Counted from the stretch's first letter, positions 1-5,519 are shown. The stretch is 9,875 nucleotides of DNA from an uncultured Devosia sp. (GCA_913775215.1 CAJYKO010000482.1:1-9875), one strand, 5' to 3'. A program made the numbers and translations. Notes: generated from the letters alone by a model not told the origin.

Positions 1-753
1 GACGCGAGGCCCTTCGTCTTCACCAAGGGAGGCATCGTGCGCGACGCCAATGCGCAGAACCCGCGCCGGATCGGGGAGCGCAATCATCTGCGCCAGGAGC
101 TCGAAAATTCGCTCAAGCGGCTCAAGGTCGAGACCATCGACCTCTACCAATTGCACTGGCCTTCGGACGACGTGCCGCTCGAAGAGTATTGGGCCAATAT
201 GCTGGAGCTGAAAGCCGAGGGCAAAGTGCGCCATGTCGGGCTCTCCAACCATGACGAGGGGCAACTCGCACGCGCCGAAGCCATGGGCCATGTCGAGACG
301 CTGCAGCCGCCTTTTTCGATGATCCGCCGGGACACGGCTGAAAAAATTCTGCCGTGGTGCCTTGAGCACGGCACCGGCGTCATCTGCTATTCGCCGATGC
401 AGGCGGGGCTGCTCACCGGCACAATGACGGCCGAGCGCGTGGCGGCGATGCCGGCCAATGATTGGCGCAAGGACAGCCCCGAATTCCAGGGCGACAAGCT
501 CAAGGCGAACCTGGCGCTGGCTGAGAAGCTGAAACCGATCGCGGAAAAGCATGGGACGAGCGTTTCGAGCGTGGCGCTGGCCTGGTGCCATGCCTGGCCG
601 GGGCTGACAGCAACGATCGTCGGCGCGCGCTCGCCGGCCCAGGTCGATGGCTGGATCGATGCGGCGAGTCTTGAACTCGATGCGGCGGATCTGGCGGAGA
701 TCGACAAGGCGATCGAGGCGACGGGGGCTGGGCAGGGTCCGGCAAGGGGGTAA
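1..753 (+). CDS. Aldo/keto reductase, 5'-truncated by the window edge
   Basis: The frame is open from base 1 and ends at TAA 751-753, giving the last 250 residues of an aldo/keto reductase, an NADPH-dependent cytosolic carbonyl reductase with a TIM-barrel fold. Visible family marks are FTKGG near residue 7 (the Lys is the catalytic Lys), a long helix, then DLYQLHWP near residues 47-54 (His is the active-site His). VRHVGLSN follows, then CYSPMQAGLLTG, and IVGARSPAQV near the C-terminus, which is the phosphate-binding part of the cofactor site. The catalytic Asp and Tyr lie in the missing N-terminus; roughly 70-90 residues are lost if the length is the usual 310-340. A GTG at 37 is only an internal codon, because family homology continues upstream of it. 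The substrate cannot be told. The gene converges on uup. Family assignment is firm; the subfamily is unknown. Confidence 0.93.
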   Translation, partial: DARPFVFTKGGIVRDANAQNPRRIGERNHLRQELENSLKRLKVETIDLYQLHWPSDDVPLEEYWANMLELKAEGKVRHVGLSNHDEGQLARAEAMGHVETLQPPFSMIRRDTAEKILPWCLEHGTGVICYSPMQAGLLTGTMTAERVAAMPANDWRKDSPEFQGDKLKANLALAEKLKPIAEKHGTSVSSVALAWCHAWPGLTATIVGARSPAQVDGWIDAASLELDAADLAEIDKAIEATGAGQGPARG

Positions 754-764
754 CCTTTTGCCGG
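739..764 (+). terminator. Hairpin enclosing the stop codon of the aldo/keto reductase
   Basis: CCGGCAAGGGG (739-749) can pair with CCTTTTGCCGG (754-764), using two G-U pairs, and leaves a four-base loop that contains the TAA stop. No T-run follows, so it is not a classical intrinsic terminator. It could protect the 3' end of the mRNA or slow transcription before the convergent uup gene. Confidence 0.3.
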
Positions 765-769
765 GGAGC

Positions 770-1019
770 CACCGCCCTTCCCTCGCCCCTTGTGGGAGAG
801 GGACCGGAAATTTGCGTTCAGCAAATTTCCAGGGTGAGGGGCTTCGAGCCGTCCCGCAGGGCAAATCGTACCGGTGGCACAATTTGAGGCGAGAAGGCCA
901 TGAGAGCTATGCTCGAGTGGCCGGGCCTCCGCAGAGGAGCGGGTGGGGCTTACTGCAAGAGTACCCGTCATCCGCCCTTTGGGCACCTTCTCCCACAAGG
1001 GGAGAAGGGGGCGCCGGTG
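770..1019. repeat. Composite palindromic intergenic repeat (REP/MITE-like), about 250 bp
   Basis: This fills almost all of the 271-bp gap between two convergent genes. The ends are imperfect inverted repeats: CACCG (770-774) faces CGGTG (1015-1019), and CCCCTTGTGGGAG (786-798) is the exact reverse complement of 990-1002. Inside are further stems: GGAAATTTGC (806-815) with GCAAATTTCC (821-830), flanked by CCCTCGCCC (780-788) and GGGTGAGGG (832-840); a weaker stem at 863-886; one at 896-922; and CCTTCTCCC (986-994) with GGGAGAAGG (1000-1008). No convincing gene lies in it. I recall similar palindromic units scattered through Hyphomicrobiales genomes, but copy number cannot be seen from one window. 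It may be one non-autonomous mobile unit or two adjacent palindromes facing each other. Confidence 0.75.
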
Positions 1020-1024
1020 TGGAC

Positions 1025-2836
1025 CTAAACTTCCAGTTCTTCCCTTAGCATTTCCAGCTCCAGCCACTGCTCTTCAGCCGTAGCTTTCTTTGTCGCCAAC
1101 TCAGCCAGGGTCTTGGAATCCTTCGCAAACCCATTGGGGTCGCGCGTATAATAATTGCCCTCGGCCAAACGCCCGTTGATTGCGGCCATTTCCTTATCGA
1201 GCTTCTCGATGTCCTTGGGCAGGGTTTCGAGAGCGTGCTTTTCCTTGAAACTGAGCTTGCGCTTACTCGATGAGGCGACGGTCGAAGTGCCGGCTTTGGC
1301 TTTTTGAGCGGGTGCAGCCTTCTCCAACACGCGAGCCGAGACCCCTGCCCCGCGCTGGGCGACCATGTCGGAATAGCCGCCGGCATATTCGAGCCAGTTG
1401 CCATTGCCTTCGGCCATGATGATCGAGGTCGCAACACGGTCAAGAAAATCGCGGTCGTGGCTGACGACGATGACGGTGCCGGAATAGTCCGAAACCATTT
1501 CCTCAAGGAGATCGAGGGTTTCGAGATCGAGATCGTTCGTCGGCTCGTCGAGCACGAGGACGTTGGATGGCAGCGCTAGGGCGCGAGCCAACGCAACGCG
1601 GGCGCGCTCGCCGCCGGAAAGTTTCCCGATGGGCGTATTGGCCTGTTCGGGGGTGAACAGAAAATCCTTCATATAACCGACGACGTGCTTGTTCTCGCCG
1701 TTGATTTTCAGCGTATCGCTGCCGCCGCCGGTTAGCGCATCCTTAAGGCGCGTTTCGGGATCAAGACGCGCGCGGCCTTGGTCGAGCATGGCGAGTTCGA
1801 TGGCCGAGCCAAGCTTTATCGTGCCGCTATCGGGTTCGAGCAGCCCATTGAGCATTTTTATGAGCGTGGTCTTGCCCGCGCCATTGGGTCCGACGAGGCC
1901 GACGCGATCGCCCCGGAGGACGCGGGTCGAGAAATCGCGGACGACGGTCTTGGTGCCAAACGTCTTGGAAATGTTCTCAGCTTCAACGACCAGGGCGCCC
2001 GAGGTGCGGCCTTCGGTAACCTGCATGGCGACATTGCCGGTGACCCGGCGCTGGTCGCGGCGATCCTGGCGGAGATTGGCGAGGCGTTCGAGACGGCCAA
2101 CATTGCGCTTGCGGCGCGCGGTGACGCCATAGCGGAGCCAATGCTCTTCGCGCACGATCTGGCGGTCGAGCTTGTGGCGGTCCTTTTCTTCCTGCTGCAG
2201 CACTTCATCGCGCCAGCCTTCGAAGGCCCCAAAACCTTTTTCGATACGGCGAGTGACGCCCCGATCGAGCCAGACGGTCGAGCGCGAGAGATCGGTCAAA
2301 AAGCGGCGATCGTGGCTGATGATGACCATGGCCGAGCGCATGGAATCCAGTTCCTGCTGCAGCCACTCGATGACGGGCAGATCGAGATGGTTGGTCGGCT
2401 CATCCAGCAGCAGCACATCTGGCTGCGGCGCGAGCACGCGGGCCAGCGCGGCGCGGCGGCCTTCCCCGCCGGAAAGGGTTTTCGGGTCTTCGCGGCCGGT
2501 AAGCCCAAGCGCTTCGAGCAAATATTGGGCGCGATATTCATCGTCGCCCGAGGTCATCCCCGCTTCGACATAGGCAAGCGTCGTTGCATATTCGGAAAGA
2601 TCCGGTTCCTGCGGCAAGTAACGGATCGTGGCGCTCGGCTCGGCAAAGCGCTTGCCGCCATCCTGCTGCACCATGCCTGCCGCGATCTTCAGAAGCGTCG
2701 ACTTGCCCGAGCCATTGCGGCCGACCAGCGCGATGCGCTGACCGGGAGAGACGATTAGCTCGGCGGATTCCAGCAACTGAGTGCCGCCAAAGGTGAGCTG
2801 AATGTCTTGCAGGGAAAGAAGCGGGGGCGCGGCCAT
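1025..2836 (-). CDS. uup: ABC-F family ATPase, Uup type
   Basis: A soluble tandem ATPase of 603 residues without membrane domains; ABC-F proteins act on ribosomes, and Uup has also been tied to branched DNA intermediates. First cassette: Walker A GRNGSGKST at 39-47, LSGGE near 121-125, Walker B VLLLDEPTNHLD near 141-152, switch His in ISHDRR near 173-178. A charged linker at 210-265 corresponds to the P-site-tRNA interaction region of ABC-F proteins. Second cassette: GPNGAGKTT at 316-324, LSGGE at 406-410, VLVLDEPTNDLD near 426-437, VSHDRD after it. Residues 525-603 (KRKLSFKEKHALE onward) form the Glu/Lys-rich coiled-coil C-terminal domain typical of Uup. I chose ATG at 2836, because the cassette begins directly after it and GGAA lies six bases upstream; the frame stays open to 2890, but that extension lacks family likeness. 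The stop is TAG. Uup rather than EttA is supported by the C-terminal domain. Confidence 0.92.
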   Translation of the reverse strand: MAAPPLLSLQDIQLTFGGTQLLESAELIVSPGQRIALVGRNGSGKSTLLKIAAGMVQQDGGKRFAEPSATIRYLPQEPDLSEYATTLAYVEAGMTSGDDEYRAQYLLEALGLTGREDPKTLSGGEGRRAALARVLAPQPDVLLLDEPTNHLDLPVIEWLQQELDSMRSAMVIISHDRRFLTDLSRSTVWLDRGVTRRIEKGFGAFEGWRDEVLQQEEKDRHKLDRQIVREEHWLRYGVTARRKRNVGRLERLANLRQDRRDQRRVTGNVAMQVTEGRTSGALVVEAENISKTFGTKTVVRDFSTRVLRGDRVGLVGPNGAGKTTLIKMLNGLLEPDSGTIKLGSAIELAMLDQGRARLDPETRLKDALTGGGSDTLKINGENKHVVGYMKDFLFTPEQANTPIGKLSGGERARVALARALALPSNVLVLDEPTNDLDLETLDLLEEMVSDYSGTVIVVSHDRDFLDRVATSIIMAEGNGNWLEYAGGYSDMVAQRGAGVSARVLEKAAPAQKAKAGTSTVASSSKRKLSFKEKHALETLPKDIEKLDKEMAAINGRLAEGNYYTRDPNGFAKDSKTLAELATKKATAEEQWLELEMLREELEV

Positions 2837-2854
2837 GAACAATTCCGGTGGTTT

Positions 2855-2879
2855 CCGGCGCGATAGAGCATAGCGCCGG
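2855..2879 (-). other. Hairpin in the uup 5' leader
   Basis: CCGGCGC (2855-2861) and GCGCCGG (2873-2879) are perfect inverted repeats around an 11-base loop, ending 18 bases upstream of the uup ATG. In the uup mRNA this would form a 7-bp GC stem just before the ribosome-binding region. There is no T-run after it. It could modulate translation or be a protein-binding palindrome. Confidence 0.45.
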
Positions 2880-2886
2880 ACGCAGA

Positions 2887-3021
2887 TCAATGATGGGGAG
2901 GAAATGAAAGAGGCCGATCAGGACGTTGAGGATCCTGATCGGCCCGGGGAGACGGCAGCAGCAAGCCCCGTCGTCGATTTTGGCGCTGCAGCCCACAGGC
3001 CCCACGGGGCCGCAGCACCAT
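2887..3021 (-). CDS. Possible 44-aa leader ORF upstream of uup (uncertain)
   Basis: ATG at 3021, TGA at 2887-2889. The product would be a 44-residue peptide rich in Arg, Pro and Leu, beginning MVLRPRGACG and containing RRRGLLLPSPR. AGAGG lies two bases before the ATG, a rather close Shine-Dalgarno. The frame is also open upstream to 3132, so openness itself proves little in such GC-rich DNA. What makes it worth listing is position: it runs straight through the terminator-like hairpin at 2912-2944 and stops 51 bases before uup, the layout of a translated attenuator. I recognise no family. It may be chance, and the stretch may instead be a structured non-coding RNA. Confidence 0.25.
   Translation of the reverse strand: MVLRPRGACGLQRQNRRRGLLLPSPRADQDPQRPDRPLSFPPHH
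2912..2944 (-). terminator. Probable intrinsic terminator or attenuator between rirA and uup
   Basis: GGCCGATCAGGA (2912-2923) and TCCTGATCGGCC (2933-2944) are perfect 12-bp inverted repeats with a nine-base loop. Read on the minus strand, the stem is followed by TCTTTCATTTCC, which is T-rich; on the plus strand it is followed by CGGGGAG. It therefore suits minus-strand transcription, ending rirA mRNA or a leader transcript before uup. The T-tract is broken by C residues, so termination may be partial. Confidence 0.65.
2946..3021 (-). ncRNA. Predicted structured leader RNA segment (candidate)
   Basis: On the minus strand, GGTGCTGC (3012-3019) can pair with GCAGCGCC (2983-2990) using one G-U pair. 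This encloses a smaller stem GGCCC/GGGCC within 2998-3011. A third stem, GACGG with CCGTC, can form nearer the terminator-like hairpin. Together with that hairpin this gives a transcript of about 110-120 nt with dense secondary structure. The opening AGAGGCC (3020-3026) is also complementary to GGCCTCT (2909-2915) at the 3' side of the terminator stem, so an alternative fold exists. No known RNA family was recognised; SRP RNA and 6S RNA do not fit by eye. Confidence 0.25.
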
Positions 3022-3027
3022 GGCCTC

Positions 3028-3056
3028 TATCAACCATGGGTAAACTTGATTGTCAA
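3028..3056 (-). promoter_or_regulatory. Candidate promoter for the uup leader
   Basis: On the minus strand TTGACA (3051-3056) matches the -35 consensus exactly. After a 17-base spacer comes TTGATA (3028-3033), a poor -10. A start about seven bases further would fall near 3021, at the putative leader ATG. The perfect -35 is suggestive, but the -10 is weak. Confidence 0.3.
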
Positions 3057-3073
3057 ACTCATATTTGAGTTTG
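3054..3073. promoter_or_regulatory. Palindrome CAAACTCA-TATT-TGAGTTTG
   Basis: Perfect 8-bp inverted repeat with a four-base AT spacer, 12 bases after the rirA stop codon and overlapping the candidate -35 box. It sits in an AT-rich island in otherwise GC-rich DNA. It could be an operator for the uup leader promoter, or a small stem at the end of rirA mRNA; no T-run follows on the minus strand. Confidence 0.4.
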
Positions 3074-3085
3074 GTAGTCAGATTT

Positions 3086-3577
3086 TTACGCCGCTGCGAT
3101 GGCGTTGACGATATCACCCTCGGAATTGGCATTGACCGCTTCAGTGGTGGATAGACCTAAGCGCTCGCGGATGGAACGCTTCTTGGCCGCGAGATCGGCG
3201 ATCGAATACCCCGCCAGCACTTCAAAGAACGCGCCGAGCGCTTCACGCAGCGCGCCATTGAGGTCGCATTCGCCGATCAGCGGGCAATCAGCACCTTCCT
3301 CGAAGCATTCGGCCAGGGCAAAATTTTCTTCGGTGAGGCGGATAGTTTCGAGCAGCGTGATCTGATCGGCCGGCTTGCCGAGCTTGATGCCGCCATGACG
3401 ACCGCGCACCGTCTGCAGAAGGCCATTTTCAACAAGCGGCTTGATCAGCTTGAACAAAAACAGCTCGGAAATTCCGTAGGCGCGCGCAATCTCGGCAACG
3501 CGGCTCAATTCAGGATCGTTGACCGCGCAATAGACCAGAGTGCGGATGGCATAATTGGATTGGCGGGTCAGTCTCAC
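3086..3577 (-). CDS. rirA: RirA-like Rrf2-family iron-sulfur transcriptional regulator
   Basis: A 163-residue Rrf2 protein. RirA is the global iron repressor of Rhizobiales: it carries a labile [4Fe-4S] cluster and represses iron-uptake genes when iron is plentiful. The N-terminal winged helix (about 1-65) starts MRLTRQSNYAIRTLVYCA; the recognition region is ISELFLFKLIKPLVENGL and the wing VRGRHGGIKLGKP. The three cluster cysteines are C91, C98 and C104 in AECFEEGADCPLIGECDLN, with the spacing I recall for RirA apart from one residue in the first gap. IscR and NsrR have different patterns and lack the ELFLFK stretch. The C-terminus is about 15 residues longer than is usual. The start is GTG at 3577, with AAGGA ten bases upstream. 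The gene diverges from the HU/IHF gene over a region with Irr- and RirA-like boxes, suggesting iron control of its own expression. Confidence 0.85.
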   Translation of the reverse strand: MRLTRQSNYAIRTLVYCAVNDPELSRVAEIARAYGISELFLFKLIKPLVENGLLQTVRGRHGGIKLGKPADQITLLETIRLTEENFALAECFEEGADCPLIGECDLNGALREALGAFFEVLAGYSIADLAAKKRSIRERLGLSTTEAVNANSEGDIVNAIAAA

Positions 3578-3641
3578 GAGCGATCGATCCTTCGCGTTTC
3601 AGCGGTCCGGCCAGACCATAAAGCGTCTTGGCACAGGCCGT

Positions 3642-3669
3642 AACTTAAAACCATTCTAAAATAAGTCAA
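3642..3669 (-). promoter_or_regulatory. Candidate rirA promoter
   Basis: On the minus strand TTGACT (3664-3669) is five of six for a -35 box, followed after 16 bases by TAAGTT (3642-3647) as a modest -10. The leader to GTG 3577 would be about 60 bases. The ICE-like palindrome lies between and over these boxes, which is the place expected for a repressor. Confidence 0.4.
3644..3660. promoter_or_regulatory. Irr-box (ICE)-like palindrome
   Basis: CTTAAAACCATTCTAAA has the layout of the iron control element bound by Irr, which I recall as TTTAGAA-N3-TTCTAAA. The right half is exact and the left half matches five of seven. It overlaps the predicted rirA core promoter. In Agrobacterium, Irr represses rirA under iron limitation, which this position would fit. 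Confidence 0.5.
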
Positions 3670-3677
3670 CCTTATCC

Positions 3678-3692
3678 TGAACGATCGCCTCA
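3678..3692. promoter_or_regulatory. IRO-box-like site (TGA-N9-TCA)
   Basis: TGAACGATCGCCTCA fits the minimal RirA operator TGA-N9-TCA. It lies just upstream of the rirA -35 box and between the two divergent promoters, so it could mediate autoregulation or control of the HU/IHF gene. The minimal pattern is short, and a chance match in a 190-bp region is possible at a few percent. Confidence 0.4.
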
Positions 3693-3716
3693 TGTTTAAC
3701 GGGCCAAAATCCCATC

Positions 3717-3745
3717 TGGACAGAATCTTAACTTCGCAATATGAA
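3717..3745 (+). promoter_or_regulatory. Candidate promoter of the HU/IHF-type gene
   Basis: TGGACA (3717-3722), a 17-base spacer, then TATGAA (3740-3745), matching five and four of six consensus bases. Transcription would begin near 3752, giving a leader of only about 15 bases that holds the Shine-Dalgarno sequence. Confidence 0.45.
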
Positions 3746-3750
3746 GTTAA
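3728..3750. promoter_or_regulatory. Palindrome over the -10 region of the HU/IHF-type gene
   Basis: TTAACTTC (3728-3735) and GAAGTTAA (3743-3750) form a perfect 8-bp inverted repeat with a seven-base spacer, covering the predicted -10 box and ending three bases before AAGGAGA. Half-sites about one helical turn and a half apart suit a dimeric repressor. An mRNA hairpin is the alternative if transcription starts further upstream. Confidence 0.45.
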
Positions 3751-3766
3751 TTAAGGAGACCTCGAC

Positions 3767-4084
3767 GTGCCCGCCACTGTGACTAGAGCTATCGTTACGA
3801 CCGCAGCGTGCGAAACGACCGGTCAGCCCAAATCCGACGTGACTGCCATCGGTCAGCGCATGTTCGAATTGATCGGCGACGCGCTTAAATCGGGCGAGAC
3901 AGTCAAGCTTACGGGTTTCGGCACGCTCGAAGTGCGCTCGCGTGCCGAACGCGTCGGGCGCAATCCGCGCACTGGAACCGAGCACAAGATCACCTCGCGC
4001 CACACGGTGGTCTTTACCCCGAGCGCCAAGCTGCGCACCGGGCTCGAGTCGTTGAGCAGGACCAAGGCCGCAGCGGCCGAATAA
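3767..4084 (+). CDS. HU/IHF-family nucleoid DNA-binding protein
   Basis: A 105-residue basic histone-like protein that would bend and compact DNA as a dimer. Residues 20-45 form the dimerising helices. VKLTGFGTLEVRSR (46-59) leads into GRNPRTG (64-70), the tip of the beta arm, whose Pro inserts between base pairs in HU and IHF. FTPSAKLR (83-90) closes the core. It differs from usual HU/IHF in its Thr/Ala-rich N-terminus (about ten residues longer before the first conserved helix) and in a C-terminal tail ending in KAAAAE. The VKLTGFGT stretch is nearer IHF-alpha than HU, but I cannot assign a subunit. The start is GTG 3767, decided by AAGGAGA (3753-3759) seven bases before it. It diverges from rirA and converges on the ROK gene with an 11-bp gap. 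Confidence 0.88.
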   Translation: MPATVTRAIVTTAACETTGQPKSDVTAIGQRMFELIGDALKSGETVKLTGFGTLEVRSRAERVGRNPRTGTEHKITSRHTVVFTPSAKLRTGLESLSRTKAAAAE

Positions 4085-4091
4085 GTTGTTT

Positions 4092-4103
4092 GCGACTAGT
4101 CGC
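4092..4103. other. 12-bp palindrome GCGACTAGTCGC at the convergent gene ends
   Basis: A perfect palindrome that includes the TAG stop of the ROK gene and begins eight bases after the HU/IHF stop. As RNA it could form a 4-bp stem with a four-base loop on either strand, with no T-run. At most it is a weak bidirectional 3'-end signal; it may also be chance. Confidence 0.25.
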
Positions 4104-5400
4104 TTGCGCGACGCCCGGCATCGGTAGACCGCCGATTGGTCTTGCGCCGCTCCTCACCTTGATACCGTTTCTTGGCCTTCTTTGGCGCGACATCGCCCTG
4201 GGATAGTGTGCGCTCGAAAAGCGCGCGCGAGAAATAGCGATGGTAAAGCGGCAGCTCCGCTGCGCCCATGGCAGGCGCCAGCTTGCCGATGGTTCCAGGC
4301 ACGATCTCGACCTTACGGCGTGCGGGCAGGAGGTCGAACTCCTCGATCACCATATGCGTGAGCCTGTTGGTAATCTCACTGGGAAGGATCGTGTCGATAA
4401 CAGCAAGTCCACCCTCGAGGACGGCGTTGGCATTATAGATGACGAGCGCCAGGGCCCTCGCGCTGTCACGCAGCCAAGGCTGCAGAACCGGTTCGATGAC
4501 CGTCCAATCCCAGGTGGCGATTTTCCCGGCCTCAAGAGAAATGCCCGCGTCCATCGCGCGATCAACGAGAGCGGTGACCGAGGCAAAGGCATTGGCCGGC
4601 AGCGGTCCACTGTCGGTCTGGGCAACGAGCATGGCGCCGAGATCGGCCGAATAGCCCGATGGCCCCTGCCAGAGGCGGCCTTCGCCGATGAGACCGGCAC
4701 CGAGATAGGTCGACACCAGAAGATAGATGAAGGTTTCCGGGCGAGGCGGCGGCCGGGCGATCAGTTCGGCCCAGCAAGCGGCATTGCCATCATTATAGAG
4801 GCTGACCGGGAGGCCCGTGAGGCTCTCCAACTCGGACGCGAAGGCCATGCGCAGCGCGGAGATCGTATTGAAATCCTCGGGCACACGATCTTCATCAATC
4901 GTCGAGGGCAGGCCGATACCGATATCGGTCAGGTGCTCGCGTTTCGCGACAGGCCAATCGCGCACTATGTCGGCAATGGCGTCGGCAATCTGACGCGGCA
5001 GGGCTTTGAAATCGGGCCTTTCATAGGCCAGGTGCCGATGGGCGAGCGCTTTGGCATGAAGATTGATAGCAACGATATCGGCGTGGCGCCAGCTCAGTTC
5101 GACCCCAATGCCGAAGGAGCCTTCGGCGCGCAGAAAGATCGGGGTTGCTGGCTGGCCGCGGCGGCCACGCAGAACCTCCCCGCGCTGGATGAGCCCGATG
5201 GCTTCGATATCGTTGAGAATGGCCGAGACAGTCTGGGGCGCTAGACCGGACATGCGGGCAATTTCGGCGTTGGACAGGCCAGGATTGAAGCCAATAACGG
5301 TGAGAACGGCGCGTTCATTCGCGCGTCTCAGGCCATGATGCTGAAGGCCTCGCGATCCAAAATTAAACAGGTCGATATTCGAGGCCGCGGCATCACTCAC
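4096..5400 (-). CDS. ROK-family transcriptional regulator with degenerate kinase domain
   Basis: 434 residues. An N-terminal winged helix (about 25-85; LSNAEIARMSGLAPQTVSAIL at 42-62, split here as helix-turn-helix) is followed by an ASKHA sugar-kinase-like domain, the layout of NagC/Mlc/XylR repressors that sense sugars. The catalytic-type Asp is kept in NDGNAACWAE (D204), and LGAGLIGEGRLWQG (233-246) matches the ROK phosphate-binding loop. The zinc-binding CxCGxxGCxE motif and the His of GEIGH are absent: the text runs ADLGAMLVAQ and then has no Cys cluster. The protein therefore probably binds a ligand without phosphorylating it. Residues 405-434 form an unusually basic tail (KKAKKR, ERRKTNRR, GRRASD). 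The start is GTG 5400 with only a weak GGA upstream. A hairpin separates it from the upstream aldo/keto reductase operon. The target and inducer are unknown. Confidence 0.87.
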   Translation of the reverse strand: MSDAAASNIDLFNFGSRGLQHHGLRRANERAVLTVIGFNPGLSNAEIARMSGLAPQTVSAILNDIEAIGLIQRGEVLRGRRGQPATPIFLRAEGSFGIGVELSWRHADIVAINLHAKALAHRHLAYERPDFKALPRQIADAIADIVRDWPVAKREHLTDIGIGLPSTIDEDRVPEDFNTISALRMAFASELESLTGLPVSLYNDGNAACWAELIARPPPRPETFIYLLVSTYLGAGLIGEGRLWQGPSGYSADLGAMLVAQTDSGPLPANAFASVTALVDRAMDAGISLEAGKIATWDWTVIEPVLQPWLRDSARALALVIYNANAVLEGGLAVIDTILPSEITNRLTHMVIEEFDLLPARRKVEIVPGTIGKLAPAMGAAELPLYHRYFSRALFERTLSQGDVAPKKAKKRYQGEERRKTNRRSTDAGRRASD

Positions 5401-5519
5401 GCTGGTCTATCCGTGCTTTGATATAGGACAGCGAAAGGTACCCTCCGCCCCTTCTGGACTGGGCAGATACTGACCGGGCGATTCCCCGGCCTCGCCGAAA
5501 TCCATAATGTCAAAGCCGA

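Noticed and set aside
770..1019. CRISPR array or insertion sequence
   Set aside because: There are no regularly spaced direct repeats and no transposase frame; the structure is palindromic.
387..1067. 226-codon frame on the minus strand across the end of the reductase and the repeat
   Set aside because: It runs through palindromic repeat DNA and antisense to the reductase; such repeats often leave accidental frames.
1778..2758. 326-codon open frame on the plus strand inside uup
   Set aside because: It is antisense to a complete ABC-F gene with all its motifs, has no family likeness and no good ribosome-binding site; long antisense frames are common in GC-rich genes.
2837..2890. Eighteen-residue N-terminal extension of Uup
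   Set aside because: It lies over the leader hairpin, has no family likeness, and the cassette starts directly after ATG 2836.
2909..3026. SRP (4.5S) RNA or 6S RNA
   Set aside because: The conserved GGAAG/GCAGCC apical loop of SRP RNA is missing, and the fold is several short stems instead of one long bulged hairpin.
4240..5244. 334-codon open frame on the plus strand inside the ROK gene
   Set aside because: It is antisense to a gene with clear ROK motifs, and the translated product looks like unordered Gly/Arg/Asp-rich text.
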